The notes below the pieces were generated by a model that was given only the letters and a program-made list of their open reading frames with translations, made no database searches and was not told the DNA's origin. Positions 1-9,283 of a DNA stretch of 64,000 nucleotides are shown here, one piece after another (position 1 is the first letter of the stretch; every line of letters begins with the position of its first letter). Source of the DNA: Glaciimonas sp. (GTDB lineage Bacteria > Pseudomonadota > Gammaproteobacteria > Burkholderiales > Burkholderiaceae_D); the NCBI GenBank assembly GCA_012927625.1, contig JABBOV010000014.1, positions 62,001 through 126,000 on the forward strand, written 5' to 3'. The translations under genes were made by a program, and so were the position numbers.

Positions 1-1185
1 GGATTTAAACCACTTGGCTCCTTTTTCCATGATGCTGGTTACGGCCACGAAGGTTTCGACATTATTGATACTCGTTGGCTTGCCGAGATAACCGATATTG
101 ACAGGGTAGGGAGGTTTAACACGCGGTGTGCCGCGCTTGCCTTCCAAGGATTCGATCAGGGCAGTCTCATCACCGCAAATGTAAGCGCCCGCTCCCATTT
201 GGATACGGATGTCGAAATTGAATTCCGGCTTTCCGCCAATACTCTTGCCGAGCATGCCAAGAGCACGAAAATCAGCCAACTGCTTTTCAAGATAATCCTT
301 GAGATAGAAGTATTCGGAGCGCATGTAAATAATGCCTTCCTGGGCACCGATGGCATAACCGGCAGTAATCATGCCGAAAATCACTTCCTTGGGCGACTCC
401 GTCAATAGCACACGGTCCTTGAACGTGCCAGGCTCCCCCTCGTCCGCATTGCAGATGACAAATCGCGTTTTTTCATCGTTGTCAGAACAAAGGCGCCATT
501 TCAGACCGGTTGAAAAACCGGCACCACCACGGCCGCGCAATCCCGATTCTGAAACCGTTTTGATCACCACTTCCGGGCGGCTGGCTAGCAGCTGGTCCAA
601 CAAAGTTTTGAAATCCTTTTCCCCCTGAAAAAATAACGCGCCTCGATCACGGATGTTGGAGTCCACCATCGTATGAACGTACGCCAGGGTATCGCTTGCC
701 AAACCTTCAGGATTGGCGATGTGCGCGGGAGATTCCCCATTTTTTAAACGGCGGATAATCCGCGATACCTTTTCTGGCGTCAGTTGCGTGAACACCTCTT
801 TGCCAATCAGCATTGCGGGTTCTTGGTCGCTTAGACCAATACAAGGTGTTGTTTCCAGACCGAATGTTTCTGTGGCATCTTTTTTGCCAAAGACGCATCC
901 TGTCTCTTGTTCAAGCGCATCGTAGACGGCCTGATAACCATGCAACTTTGCGATAACCGTGTCACTCAAATAAATTTGATGCTTGGCTGGAGGCTGTCCA
1001 AGAAAAAAATGATAAAAAGAATAGGTCTCTTTTATATCCAACTCAGTTAAACCGAGTTTCGCTGCCATTTCTGGCAATAATTCATCGGGAATATAACCCC
1101 ACTGATGTTGGATATCCCAAAGAATATCCATTAAGCGGGTTCTGTCTGAATTGTGATGCGCAAGTATTTCGTGGATCTTTTTCAT
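1..1185 (-). CDS. hoxF: NAD-reducing [NiFe]-hydrogenase diaphorase subunit HoxF (5' part; gene runs off the window)
   Basis: The reading frame is open from an ATG at 1185 to the window edge (395 codons; the C-terminus lies outside). The first ~170 residues resemble NuoE (start MKKIHEILAHHNSDRTRLMD) and are fused to a NuoF-like domain. The latter shows the FMN/NADH signatures GRGGAGFSTGLKW, CNADEGEPGTFKDR and GAYICGDETALIES. A NuoE-NuoF fusion is the hallmark of HoxF, the flavoprotein that passes electrons between soluble hydrogenase and NAD+, and the sequence is very close to what I know of Cupriavidus necator HoxF. The 4Fe-4S cysteine cluster expected near the C-terminus is not in view. hoxUYH should follow to the left. 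Expression probably starts at the sigma-54 site near 1542. A formate dehydrogenase beta subunit is the main alternative, but the N-terminal match favours HoxF. Confidence 0.9.
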   Translation of the reverse strand, partial: MKKIHEILAHHNSDRTRLMDILWDIQHQWGYIPDELLPEMAAKLGLTELDIKETYSFYHFFLGQPPAKHQIYLSDTVIAKLHGYQAVYDALEQETGCVFGKKDATETFGLETTPCIGLSDQEPAMLIGKEVFTQLTPEKVSRIIRRLKNGESPAHIANPEGLASDTLAYVHTMVDSNIRDRGALFFQGEKDFKTLLDQLLASRPEVVIKTVSESGLRGRGGAGFSTGLKWRLCSDNDEKTRFVICNADEGEPGTFKDRVLLTESPKEVIFGMITAGYAIGAQEGIIYMRSEYFYLKDYLEKQLADFRALGMLGKSIGGKPEFNFDIRIQMGAGAYICGDETALIESLEGKRGTPRVKPPYPVNIGYLGKPTSINNVETFVAVTSIMEKGAKWFKS

Positions 1186-1313
1186 AAACTTTTAGTCCCA
1201 TCTAAAGTTGGTCGCAAACAAAGCCTGGGCAAATAAGTCACTTTTATTTAACTTATTAAAGCAACCAGCTATTTAATTGAAATATCAAATAGTCGGTTCA
1301 TCCATTGCGCGCG

Positions 1314-1433
1314 CTATTTGTGGCGTAAATGATGGCACAACCCTAATGAAGTAGCCGTCAATAAACGGCACCTCAAAAAACTGCGAAATAAACTGCCTTG
1401 CAGTTGCACGACATCACAAAAAGACTTAGTCAT
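1314..1433 (-). CDS. 39-residue leader ORF upstream of hoxF
   Basis: A short frame starts ATG at 1433 with AAGGAG about 8 nt upstream, one of the better Shine-Dalgarno sequences in the window, and ends at a TAG at 1314. The product begins MTKSFCDVVQLQG and ends CHHLRHK; it is basic, with four leucines in the middle and no family I recognise. It lies between the sigma-54 promoter and hoxF, so it would be on the same transcript. It could be a leader peptide, a small accessory protein, or the vestige of a longer gene. Only the frame and the ribosome-binding site support it. Confidence 0.4.
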   Translation of the reverse strand: MTKSFCDVVQLQGSLFRSFLRCRLLTATSLGLCHHLRHK

Positions 1434-1541
1434 TTGAAATCTCCTTCAGTTTTCATTGTATTTTTTAAGTTACACAGCTCCCGTCAATTGTTTTAATGGA
1501 TGTTGCAACCGCATAACCACATGACAGGGCTACTACTAATG

Positions 1542-1556
1542 GCAAATTCTGTGCCA
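1542..1556 (-). promoter_or_regulatory. sigma-54 (RpoN) promoter candidate for hoxF
   Basis: Read leftwards the sequence is TGGCACAGAATTTGC, matching the -24/-12 consensus TGGCAC-N5-TTGC at every invariant position with correct spacing. It points at hoxF and would start transcription near 1531, giving a leader of about 345 nt. Hydrogenase operons of Cupriavidus are known to be RpoN-dependent and activated by HoxA, so the context fits. Activator and IHF sites would be expected at about 1570-1750, but I could not identify them. Confidence 0.7.
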
Positions 1557-1859
1557 CAGCAAAAAAAAATGACAAAACGAGGGAAAAAGGAAGCGTTGTT
1601 GGCGCGTTGCCTGCCGATGATTACTTTATACGTATAACGAGGCGATTAATCTAACCAGTACAGAGTACAAAATGGAAAGCTACTAACCGGCTACAAGCAT
1701 GTTGCAGTGCAATTAAATTCTAGTTTGAAAATTGAAACTATTCAATAGTAAGGTTTTGCTGCAATCATTTGGATTCGTAAAATTGAGTCATTCTGAACAC
1801 CATTAAAAACCTACTAAAAAAATAAGGCTAAGTCGCACTATCCTGGATTCACTATAGGT

Positions 1860-2133
1860 CAGCTGTTTGAGGGCAAGCGCGGGTCAAGGCCGTTGAACGA
1901 CCGCAGCGAGCCTGCGCGCCCCTACAGTGAGATTGGCAAACTCAAGATGAAACTGAACTGACCCAAAAAAGTCTGGACTAGCCTGTAATGACGCGGTTGG
2001 CATGAGTCGTATCTGAAGTACCTGAAAACTAACTGGCTGTGAGCCGTCAGTGCCAACTGGTGGCTCTGATCGACTGGTGCAGCCGCAAAGTTCTTAACTG
2101 GCGCGTCAGTAACCGCATGGACGTGTTGTTTGC
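1860..2133 (+). pseudogene. IS3-family transposase remnant (OrfA end joined to OrfB piece)
   Basis: One frame reads LFEGKRGSRPL then PYSEIGKLKMKLN, typical of the C-terminal end of IS3 OrfA, followed by in-frame stops (TGA, TAA). A little further on, LVALIDWCSRKVLNWRVSN followed by RMDVLF matches the DDE-domain region of OrfB. The several hundred bases normally between these blocks are missing. The remnant is dead and no terminal repeats were found. The rest of the hoxF-nirB gap (1557-1859) shows no feature I can name. Confidence 0.7.
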
Positions 2134-2553
2134 ATAGGTTGCCTGACAGAAGTATTGCAGCGCCGTGGGTTGTTTACTGTCCTGGTAGTAATCGTTAAAA
2201 AAATGCAATCTGCACGCTTCGCCCTACACTTTGCTACCGATATTGGCGGTGTCCGTTTTCGAGAAAATCCCGCAACAGCAAGTCTTTGCGGGTAACACCA
2301 TCATCTCCATACAGAAGATTTTTCCAACCAATTGAATTTATCCAGTTTCTAACCGGACACTAATGGCGCCGTAATGCGATTGCACAAGCCGGATAAGGGT
2401 TATTTTTGTGCGCCGCACGATTTGAGTGTGATTGCTCGCGCTAAATGCCCTTTAAGAGTGCAAATTTGCATTTTGCAGCGGCCATGCACCACGACGCGCA
2501 CTGGCATCAATTTTGCTCAAGTAAAGCCAACAGACATTTATTTGGGGATCGCG
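2134..2553. other. nirB upstream region, no gene assigned
   Basis: This stretch precedes nirB. It contains a 7-bp stem-loop (CCCGCAA at 2269-2275 with TTGCGGG at 2286-2292) not followed by a T-run. It also contains an in-frame extension of the nirB frame back to an ATG at 2374, whose 60 residues do not look like the NirB family. Nitrate-responsive leader attenuation is common for such operons, but I see no clear terminator/antiterminator pair. Confidence 0.4.
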
Positions 2554-4995
2554 ATGCAGAAGTTGAAACTGGTAATGGTGGGTAACGGCATGGCAGGCGT
2601 GCGTACGCTCGAAGAGCTGCGCAAAATCGCTCCCGACGTGTATGACATTACCGTATTCGGTGCCGAACCCTATGCCAATTACAACCGCATCCTGTTGTCG
2701 CCGGTACTGGCCGGCGAGCAAACCGTGCAGGACATCATGTTGAACGATGTCGATTGGTATGTGGAAAATAACATCACGCTGCATCTGGGCAAAAAGATCA
2801 TCAAAATCGACCGGTTCAAGCGTCAGGTAATCGCGGAAGACGGCACCGTTGCCGAATATGACCGCTTGTTGCTGGCGACCGGCTCCAACCCGTTCATGCT
2901 GCCGGTGCCGGGTAAGGACTTGCAAGGCGTGATTGCCTATCGTGACATCGCCGACACCAACGCGATGATCGAAGCGGCGACCAGGCACAAACATGCGATC
3001 GTCATCGGTGGTGGCTTGCTCGGTTTGGAAGCGGCCAACGGCTTGAAATTGCGCGGCATGGATGTCACCGTAGTCCATTTGCCGCAATGGCTGATGGAGC
3101 GCCAACTGGATGAAGTCGCGGGCAAGATGCTGCAGAAATCGCTGGAAGATCGCGGCCTGCATTTCTTGCTGGGCAAAAATACCGAAGCCATCATCGGCGA
3201 TGAAGATGAGGGGAAAAGCGGTCACGTAAAAGCGATCCGTTTCACCGACGGACTAGAAATTCCGGCGCAACTGATCGTGATGGCAGTCGGCATCCGCCCC
3301 AACACCGCACTGGCGGAATCGGCTGGCATCTATTGCAATCGCGGCATTGTCGTCAACGACACGATGCAGACCTACGACCCGCGCATTTATTCGGTCGGCG
3401 AGTGCGTCAACCACCGTGGCAATGTGTACGGATTGGTGGCGCCGCTGTTCGACATGGCTAAAGTGTGCGCCAATCATCTGGCCAATTTCGGCATCGGCCG
3501 TTATCAGGGTTCGGTCACCTCGACCAAGCTGAAAGTTACCGGCATCGATCTGTTCTCGGCCGGCGATTTTACCGGCGGCGAAGGCACCGAAGAAATCATC
3601 CTGTCGGACCCGATAGGCGGCGTCTACAAGAAACTGGTGCTGAAGGGCGACAAGCTGATCGGTGCCTGCCTGTACGGCGATACCGTGGACGGCAGTTGGT
3701 ACTTCAAGCTGCTACGTGAAAGCCGGGCGATTGCCGAAATCCGCGACAGCTTGATGTTCGGCGAATCGAACACCGGCGACGCCGGCCATGAAGGTTTCAC
3801 CAAGGCAGCATCGATGCCGGACAGCGCCGAAGTGTGCGGCTGCAATGGCGTCTGCAAAGGCACTATCGTCAAGGCGATCAAGGAACACGGCTTGTTCACG
3901 CTGGAAGATGTGCGCAAGCACACCAAGGCATCGGCCTCGTGCGGCTCTTGCACCGGCTTGGTTGAGCAGATCATCATGTCCACCGTCGGCGCCGATTATT
4001 CCGTTTCCAGCAAGGCCAAGCCGCTCTGCGATTGCACCGATCACACCCATCAGGAAGTGCGCGATGCGATCAGGGTCGAGAAATTCCTGAGCATCGCCCA
4101 GACCATGGAAATGATGGCCTGGCGCACGCCCAACGGTTGTACCAAATGCCGCCCTGCGATTAACTATTACGTGTTGTCAACCTGGCCGCACGAAGCCAAG
4201 GATGATCCGCAATCACGCTACATCAATGAACGTGCGCACGCCAACATCCAGAAAGACGGCACCTATTCGGTGATCCCGCGCATGTGGGGCGGCGTGACCA
4301 ATGCTGCCGATCTGCGTCGGATCGCCGACGTGGCCGATAAATACGCGATTCCGACCATCAAGGTCACAGGCGGCCAGCGCATCGACTTGCTCGGTGTGAA
4401 AAAAGCGGATTTGCCGGGCGTCTGGAAAGACCTCGGCATGCCGTGCGGCCATGCGTATGCGAAGGCATTGCGTACCGTGAAGACTTGCGTCGGCAGCGAA
4501 TGGTGCCGCTTCGGTACCCAGGATTCGACTTTGATGGGGCAGCAACTGGAGCGTGAATTGTGGAAGATGTACGCGCCGCACAAGGTCAAGATTGCGGTCT
4601 CCGGTTGTCCGCGCAATTGCGCTGAATCCGGCATCAAGGACGTCGGCGTGATCGGCGTCGATTCCGGCTGGGAAATTTATGTCGGCGGCAATGGCGGCAT
4701 CAAGACCGAAGTTGCGCAATTTTTCGTCAAGGTCAAGACCCATGCGGAAGTGCTGGAATATACCGGCGCTTTCCTGCAGCTATACCGCGAAGAAGGCTGG
4801 TATCTGGAGCGCACCGTCCATTATCTGGCGCGCGTCGGCCTCGATCATGCGAAGAAAAATGTGCTGGAAAACGAGGCCAACCGCAAGGCGCTGTACCAAC
4901 GCATGCTGTTCTCGCTCGACGGCGAGGTCGATCCCTGGGTTGAGCCAGAGAAGGCGCTGGTTGATATGCGCCAGTTCGTGGCGTTGCCGGCCTGA
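2554..4995 (+). CDS. nirB: Assimilatory nitrite reductase [NAD(P)H] large subunit
   Basis: This cytoplasmic enzyme reduces nitrite to ammonium by six electrons using siroheme, [4Fe-4S], [2Fe-2S] and FAD. The start at 2554 was chosen because the family sequence begins there (MQKLKLVMVGNGMAGV) with GGGGAT just upstream; the 813-residue length is normal. In order: an FAD Rossmann motif (residues 4-14), an NAD(P) Rossmann motif IVIGGGLLGLEAANG (~149), a BFD-type [2Fe-2S] domain with CGCNGVCKG (~428) and SCGSCTG (~462), then the siroheme/4Fe-4S half with TCVGSEWC (~645-651) and GCPRNCA (~686-690). All cofactor cysteines are present. It is followed by nirD after 107 bp and by nasA, forming a nitrate-to-ammonium operon. 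Confidence 0.96.
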   Translation: MQKLKLVMVGNGMAGVRTLEELRKIAPDVYDITVFGAEPYANYNRILLSPVLAGEQTVQDIMLNDVDWYVENNITLHLGKKIIKIDRFKRQVIAEDGTVAEYDRLLLATGSNPFMLPVPGKDLQGVIAYRDIADTNAMIEAATRHKHAIVIGGGLLGLEAANGLKLRGMDVTVVHLPQWLMERQLDEVAGKMLQKSLEDRGLHFLLGKNTEAIIGDEDEGKSGHVKAIRFTDGLEIPAQLIVMAVGIRPNTALAESAGIYCNRGIVVNDTMQTYDPRIYSVGECVNHRGNVYGLVAPLFDMAKVCANHLANFGIGRYQGSVTSTKLKVTGIDLFSAGDFTGGEGTEEIILSDPIGGVYKKLVLKGDKLIGACLYGDTVDGSWYFKLLRESRAIAEIRDSLMFGESNTGDAGHEGFTKAASMPDSAEVCGCNGVCKGTIVKAIKEHGLFTLEDVRKHTKASASCGSCTGLVEQIIMSTVGADYSVSSKAKPLCDCTDHTHQEVRDAIRVEKFLSIAQTMEMMAWRTPNGCTKCRPAINYYVLSTWPHEAKDDPQSRYINERAHANIQKDGTYSVIPRMWGGVTNAADLRRIADVADKYAIPTIKVTGGQRIDLLGVKKADLPGVWKDLGMPCGHAYAKALRTVKTCVGSEWCRFGTQDSTLMGQQLERELWKMYAPHKVKIAVSGCPRNCAESGIKDVGVIGVDSGWEIYVGGNGGIKTEVAQFFVKVKTHAEVLEYTGAFLQLYREEGWYLERTVHYLARVGLDHAKKNVLENEANRKALYQRMLFSLDGEVDPWVEPEKALVDMRQFVALPA

Positions 4996-5019
4996 ATTAA
5001 CTACAGCAAAAAACAATGA

Positions 5020-5092
5020 GTATTTCTAAAAAACACTTATAAATAATGCGGATAAGCAATGCTTTTTTTACATACATCCATCTAGTATAATA
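5020..5092 (+). repeat. AT-rich ~70-nt dispersed element, copy 1 (nirB-nirD gap)
   Basis: The sequence runs GTATTT...AATGCGGATAAGCAATGC, then a 7-T tract, then ACATACATCC and TAGTATAATA. It has the same order of blocks as the other seven copies listed here: left GTAT plus A/T tract, ATGCGG hairpin, T-tract, ATACTCCC-like block, TATTAT-like end. The right end carries a TATAAT hexamer only about 10 bp from the nirD start, so it may contribute a promoter, or the hairpin may act as a weak terminator. Confidence 0.55.
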
Positions 5093-5102
5093 AGGATCTA
5101 CA

Positions 5103-5456
5103 ATGTCGAATCAATGGAAAATCATTTGCAAGGTTGCTGATATTCCGGTATTAGGTGCGCGTGTAGTGGCGCGCGATGGGAAACCGGATGTGGCGATTTT
5201 TCGCAACGGCGAAGACAAGGTGTTTGCGCTGGTAGATCGTTGCCCGCACAAGGGCGGACCGCTGTCGCAGGGCATCGTGTACGGCGAACGTGTCGCTTGC
5301 CCGATGCATAACTGGAACATCGAACTCGGTTCCGGCTGCGCCACCGCACCGGATGAAGGCTGCGCGCAAAAATTCAGCGTGAAGGTCGAAGCGGGCGATG
5401 TGTATCTGGACGCGCTCGAATTAGCTTCTTTAGCGACCGAGGTTGTTACTGCATGA
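5103..5456 (+). CDS. nirD: Nitrite reductase small subunit, Rieske type
   Basis: This 117-residue partner of NirB has a Rieske-like fold, with CPHKGGPL at ~48-55 and CPMHNW at ~66-71 supplying two Cys and two His in the classic CxH...CxxH pattern. Many NirD proteins have lost these ligands, so their retention suggests a bound [2Fe-2S] cluster. Its stop overlaps the nasA start by four bases (ATGA), implying coupled translation. Confidence 0.94.
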   Translation: MSNQWKIICKVADIPVLGARVVARDGKPDVAIFRNGEDKVFALVDRCPHKGGPLSQGIVYGERVACPMHNWNIELGSGCATAPDEGCAQKFSVKVEAGDVYLDALELASLATEVVTA

Positions 5457-8221
5457 GTCTGGCGCGCGAAGCCAAGACGACTTGCTGTTACTGCGGCGTC
5501 GGTTGCGGCGTCATTATAGAAACGGATGGCGTGCAGGTGACTGGCGTGCGCGGAGATCCTGATCATCCGGCCAACTTCGGCCGCTTGTGCACCAAAGGCA
5601 GCACGCTGCATTTGACCGCCAATCCGGTATTGCAGCGGCAAGCGCGTGCGCTGTATCCAGAGCTGCGCAGAACGCGCAATACGCCGCGCCAGCGAGCTAG
5701 CTGGGACCAGACGCTAGACGCCATCGCGCAACAATTCGCTGACACGATTAAAAAATATGGACCGGACAGCGTCGGTTTTTATATCTCCGGCCAGTTGCTG
5801 ACTGAAGATTATTACGTCTTCAACAAGTTGGCGAAAGGCTTGATCGGCACCAACAATATCGATAGCAATTCGCGCCTATGCATGTCGAGTGCGGTGGCCG
5901 GCTACAAGCAGACGCTGGGCGCCGATGCGCCGCCGGCCTGTTATGAAGATATCGAACAAGCCGAGCTGATTTTCATCGTCGGCTCCAACACTGCGTATGC
6001 GCATCCGATTCTGTATCGCCGCATCGAAGATGCGCGCAAGAACAACCCGAATCTGAAAGTCATCGTCGCCGATCCACGGCGCACCGATACCGCACGCGAA
6101 GCCGATTTGTTTTTGCCGATTTTGCCTGGCACCGATGTCGCGCTGTTCAACGGCATGCTGCATATTTGTCTATGGGAAGACTTGCTCGACACCGTTTATA
6201 TCGACGCGCATACCGAAGGCTTTGCGGAACTGAAAAAGACCGTACGCGATTACACGCCCAAATGTGTGGCAGAACTGTGCGGCATCAGCGAGGCCGATTT
6301 GGTGCAGGCTGCGCAATGGTTCGGTCGTTCCAAGGCTGCTTTATCGCTGTATTGCCAAGGCTTGAACCAATCGTCTTCCGGCACCGCCAAGAATGCGGCG
6401 CTAATCAACTTGCATTTGGCTACGCACCAGATCGGCAAGCCCGGCGCGGGACCGTTTTCATTGACCGGCCAGCCGAATGCGATGGGTGGGCGCGAAGTCG
6501 GCGGGATGGCGAATCTGCTATCGGCGCACCGCGATCTGGCCAATCCCGAGCATCGCGCCGAAGTGGCGAAGTTATGGGGCGTGGACGATGTGCCAGCCCA
6601 GCCGGGAAAAACTGCAGTTGACATGTTCGAGGCAGTACGCCGCGGCGAGATCAAGCTGCTGTGGATCGCTTGCACCAATCCCGCACAATCGATGCCGGAC
6701 CAGAAGCTGGTGCGCGCAGCGCTCGAACGTGCCGAATTGGTTATCGTCCAGGAAGCCTATAAAACCACAACGACGGTGGATTACGCCGACGTGTTGCTGC
6801 CAGCGACTACCTGGAGCGAGAAAGACGGCACGGTCACCAATTCCGAGCGTCGTATTACCCGCATCAAACCGGCATTGCCGAAGCCGGCCGAGACCCGTCA
6901 TGACTGGGAAATCGTCACCGATTTCGCCCGCAAGCTGGAAGTGTTGATGGGCAAAACCAAAACCTTATTTCCGTATGCGAGTGCGGAAGATATCTGGAAC
7001 GAGCACCGCGAAACCACGCGCGGACGCGATCTTGATATCACCGGTTTGTCTTTCAATATTCTGGAGCAGCAGGGGCCGCAACAGTGGCCGTTCCCGCAAG
7101 GTGCGGTAACCGGCAAGCAGCGTCTGTACGAAGACGGCATTTTTCCGACTGCCAGCGGACGGGCAAAATTTGTCAATACCGTTTATCAGCCGGTAGCCGA
7201 GGCGGTCGATGCGCGCTACCCGTTTCACTTGACGACCGGACGCTTGCGCGACCAGTGGCACGGCATGAGCCGCACCGGCACCGTGGCGCAATTATTTGCG
7301 CACGCATCCGAGCCATCGGTCGTCATGTCGCAACTCGATATGGAGCGCCGCCTGATTAAGAGCGGCGAGTTGGTGCATGTGACCAGCAAGCGCGGTTCGC
7401 AAATATTGCCGGCGGTGGCAGGAGCTGAGATGCGCGCCGGGCAGGCGTTCGTCGCCATGCACTGGGGCGAAGAATATGTTTCCGGCCGTGGCCATGATGG
7501 CGACGGCACTTTTGGCGTGAATGCGCTGACGCTATCGACTTTCGATCCGATCTCCAAACAGCCGGAACTCAAGCATGCGGCAGTCAAGATTCTGAAGGCC
7601 GAATTGCCATGGCGTTTTCTGGTGTTCGGCTGGGTCGATGCGTCGCAAGTGCTGGTCTTGCAATCGGCACTGCGGCCGTATATGCGCCGTTTCAGCTATG
7701 CGTCATGCACGCTGTTCGGGCGCGACAAGGTCGGCGTGCTGTTTCGCGCCGCCGATGATTATGTCGCCGACGTATCGCTGGTGAAGGAAATCGAATCCCG
7801 TTTCGGTATCGAGGGTGTCGGTGTGTTGCGTTACGACGATGCCAAGCGCGGTATTGCACGACATATTCTGGTGCAAGACGGCAAACTGGCGGCGGTTTCC
7901 ATGGCAGGCGATACCTCGGCAGAGCATTGGCTGAAGGAATACCTGGAAGGCAAATTGCCGGTTGCCGCGCTCGGGCGCATGTTGTTGGTGCCCTCGACCA
8001 AAGCGCCGCAAGGATTCAAGTCACGCGGTCGGATTGTCTGCAACTGCCTCAATGTTGCCGAGTCGGAAATCAATGACGCATTGCATGCGCAGCAGGGCGC
8101 ACCGGATGCTGTGCTGGCAAGCTTGCAAGCCAGGCTGAAGTGCGGCACCAACTGCGGTTCTTGCGTGCCCGAGTTGAAACAGATGGTGCTGGCACGCGAA
8201 GCAATGGCAAAAGCAGCCTGA
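5453..8221 (+). CDS. nasA: Assimilatory nitrate reductase catalytic subunit
   Basis: This 922-residue molybdopterin (bis-MGD) oxidoreductase reduces nitrate to nitrite in the cytoplasm. The N-terminal CCYCGVGCGV plus GRLCTKGS supplies the [4Fe-4S] cysteines (first ~45 residues). The central domains read as nitrate reductase/formate dehydrogenase (NSRLCMSSAVAGYKQTLG; TGQPNAMGGREVGGMANLL). From residue ~860 there is a BFD-like [2Fe-2S] domain (VCNCLNVAE...KCGTNCGSC), a feature of NasA that receives electrons from a separate NADH or ferredoxin partner. That partner is not visible here. The gene is translationally coupled to nirD. No nitrate transporter is visible nearby. Confidence 0.94.
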   Translation: MSLAREAKTTCCYCGVGCGVIIETDGVQVTGVRGDPDHPANFGRLCTKGSTLHLTANPVLQRQARALYPELRRTRNTPRQRASWDQTLDAIAQQFADTIKKYGPDSVGFYISGQLLTEDYYVFNKLAKGLIGTNNIDSNSRLCMSSAVAGYKQTLGADAPPACYEDIEQAELIFIVGSNTAYAHPILYRRIEDARKNNPNLKVIVADPRRTDTAREADLFLPILPGTDVALFNGMLHICLWEDLLDTVYIDAHTEGFAELKKTVRDYTPKCVAELCGISEADLVQAAQWFGRSKAALSLYCQGLNQSSSGTAKNAALINLHLATHQIGKPGAGPFSLTGQPNAMGGREVGGMANLLSAHRDLANPEHRAEVAKLWGVDDVPAQPGKTAVDMFEAVRRGEIKLLWIACTNPAQSMPDQKLVRAALERAELVIVQEAYKTTTTVDYADVLLPATTWSEKDGTVTNSERRITRIKPALPKPAETRHDWEIVTDFARKLEVLMGKTKTLFPYASAEDIWNEHRETTRGRDLDITGLSFNILEQQGPQQWPFPQGAVTGKQRLYEDGIFPTASGRAKFVNTVYQPVAEAVDARYPFHLTTGRLRDQWHGMSRTGTVAQLFAHASEPSVVMSQLDMERRLIKSGELVHVTSKRGSQILPAVAGAEMRAGQAFVAMHWGEEYVSGRGHDGDGTFGVNALTLSTFDPISKQPELKHAAVKILKAELPWRFLVFGWVDASQVLVLQSALRPYMRRFSYASCTLFGRDKVGVLFRAADDYVADVSLVKEIESRFGIEGVGVLRYDDAKRGIARHILVQDGKLAAVSMAGDTSAEHWLKEYLEGKLPVAALGRMLLVPSTKAPQGFKSRGRIVCNCLNVAESEINDALHAQQGAPDAVLASLQARLKCGTNCGSCVPELKQMVLAREAMAKAA

Positions 8222-8275
8222 CAAAACTTGCCGGGGCCAGGCTGGTAGAGGGCTGCTAATCGGTATAATCCGCGC

Positions 8276-9271
8276 ATGGAAAATGCACAAGTAACTGAAA
8301 ATTCTGAAAATTTCGCGGCGGCCCGTTTCATCAAGGTAATCGGACGCGGCAAGGATGGCGCTCGTAGCCTGTCGCGCAGCGATGCGCATGATCTATATGC
8401 AGCGATGTTGGATCGACGTATTTCTGATCTTGAACTGGGCGGGATTTTGCTGTCGATGCGTATCAAGGGCGAGTCGGTGGATGAAATCGCCGGCTTTCTC
8501 GATGCAGCAGAAGCATCGTTCGAGCAATTGTCGGTGCAGGGCGCACTGTCCGCTTTTGCCCCCATCGTGATTCCGAGTTACAACGGTTCGCGCAAAATGG
8601 CGAACTTGACGCCGCTGCTGGCGCTGCTGCTGGCACGCGAAGGCGTGCCGGTTTTGGTGCACGGGGTTACGCAAGATCCGGGGCGCGTGACCACGGCCGA
8701 AATTTTTACGGCGCTGGGTTTGCAGCATTCGCATACTGTGCAGCAAGCCGAGGCGTGCTTTGCGCGGCATGAGCCCACTTTCATGCCGATTGGTGCTTTG
8801 GCCCCTGCGATGGCGCGCCTGCTGGAAACGCGGCGCATCTTGGGGGTGCGCAATTCGACCCATACGCTGGTCAAGATCATGCAACCCTTTAAAGACACGG
8901 CCTTGCGTTTGGTGTCGTATACGCATGCGGAATATCTGGCCATGTTGAGCAGCTATTTTTCAACGGCTGCGCCAGTCGCACGCGGCGACGCTTTCCTGAT
9001 GCGCGGGACCGAAGGGGAAACCGTGGCGAACGCCCGGCGCCCGCAGCAAATCGACTGGTATCACGCCGGCGAATGCGTGACGCTGGTACAAACCCAGCCA
9101 GTCACCGACGCAGTCATTGCCTTGCCCGAAGAGCGTGATGCGTCCTCGACCGCACTTTGGACCGAAGCGGTATTGCGCCAAGAGCAACCGGTGCCGGCCA
9201 CCATTGCCGAGCAGGTGAAATACTGTTTGCAGGTTTCCCGGCAATTGCAGGCCGACCGATCGGCGCGTTAG
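8276..9271 (+). CDS. ybiB: DNA-binding protein YbiB (TrpD2-like, anthranilate phosphoribosyltransferase fold)
   Basis: This 331-residue protein has the glycosyltransferase family 3 layout: an N-terminal helical domain (LSRSDAHDLYAAMLDRRISD) and a larger domain with PSYNGSRKMANLTPLLALLL and GVRNSTHTLVKIMQPF. It resembles E. coli YbiB/TrpD2, which keeps the TrpD fold but binds DNA rather than making tryptophan. The start was chosen at ATG 8276, 54 bp after nasA. It frequently sits beside nitrate-assimilation genes in this group, but I see nothing that ties it to nitrogen metabolism functionally. Confidence 0.85.
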   Translation: MENAQVTENSENFAAARFIKVIGRGKDGARSLSRSDAHDLYAAMLDRRISDLELGGILLSMRIKGESVDEIAGFLDAAEASFEQLSVQGALSAFAPIVIPSYNGSRKMANLTPLLALLLAREGVPVLVHGVTQDPGRVTTAEIFTALGLQHSHTVQQAEACFARHEPTFMPIGALAPAMARLLETRRILGVRNSTHTLVKIMQPFKDTALRLVSYTHAEYLAMLSSYFSTAAPVARGDAFLMRGTEGETVANARRPQQIDWYHAGECVTLVQTQPVTDAVIALPEERDASSTALWTEAVLRQEQPVPATIAEQVKYCLQVSRQLQADRSAR

Positions 9272-9283
9272 GTTTTGCAAGAC

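Noticed and set aside
2374-2553. 60-codon N-terminal extension of nirB
   Set aside because: The residues are unlike NirB, and the family start at 2554 has a good ribosome-binding site.
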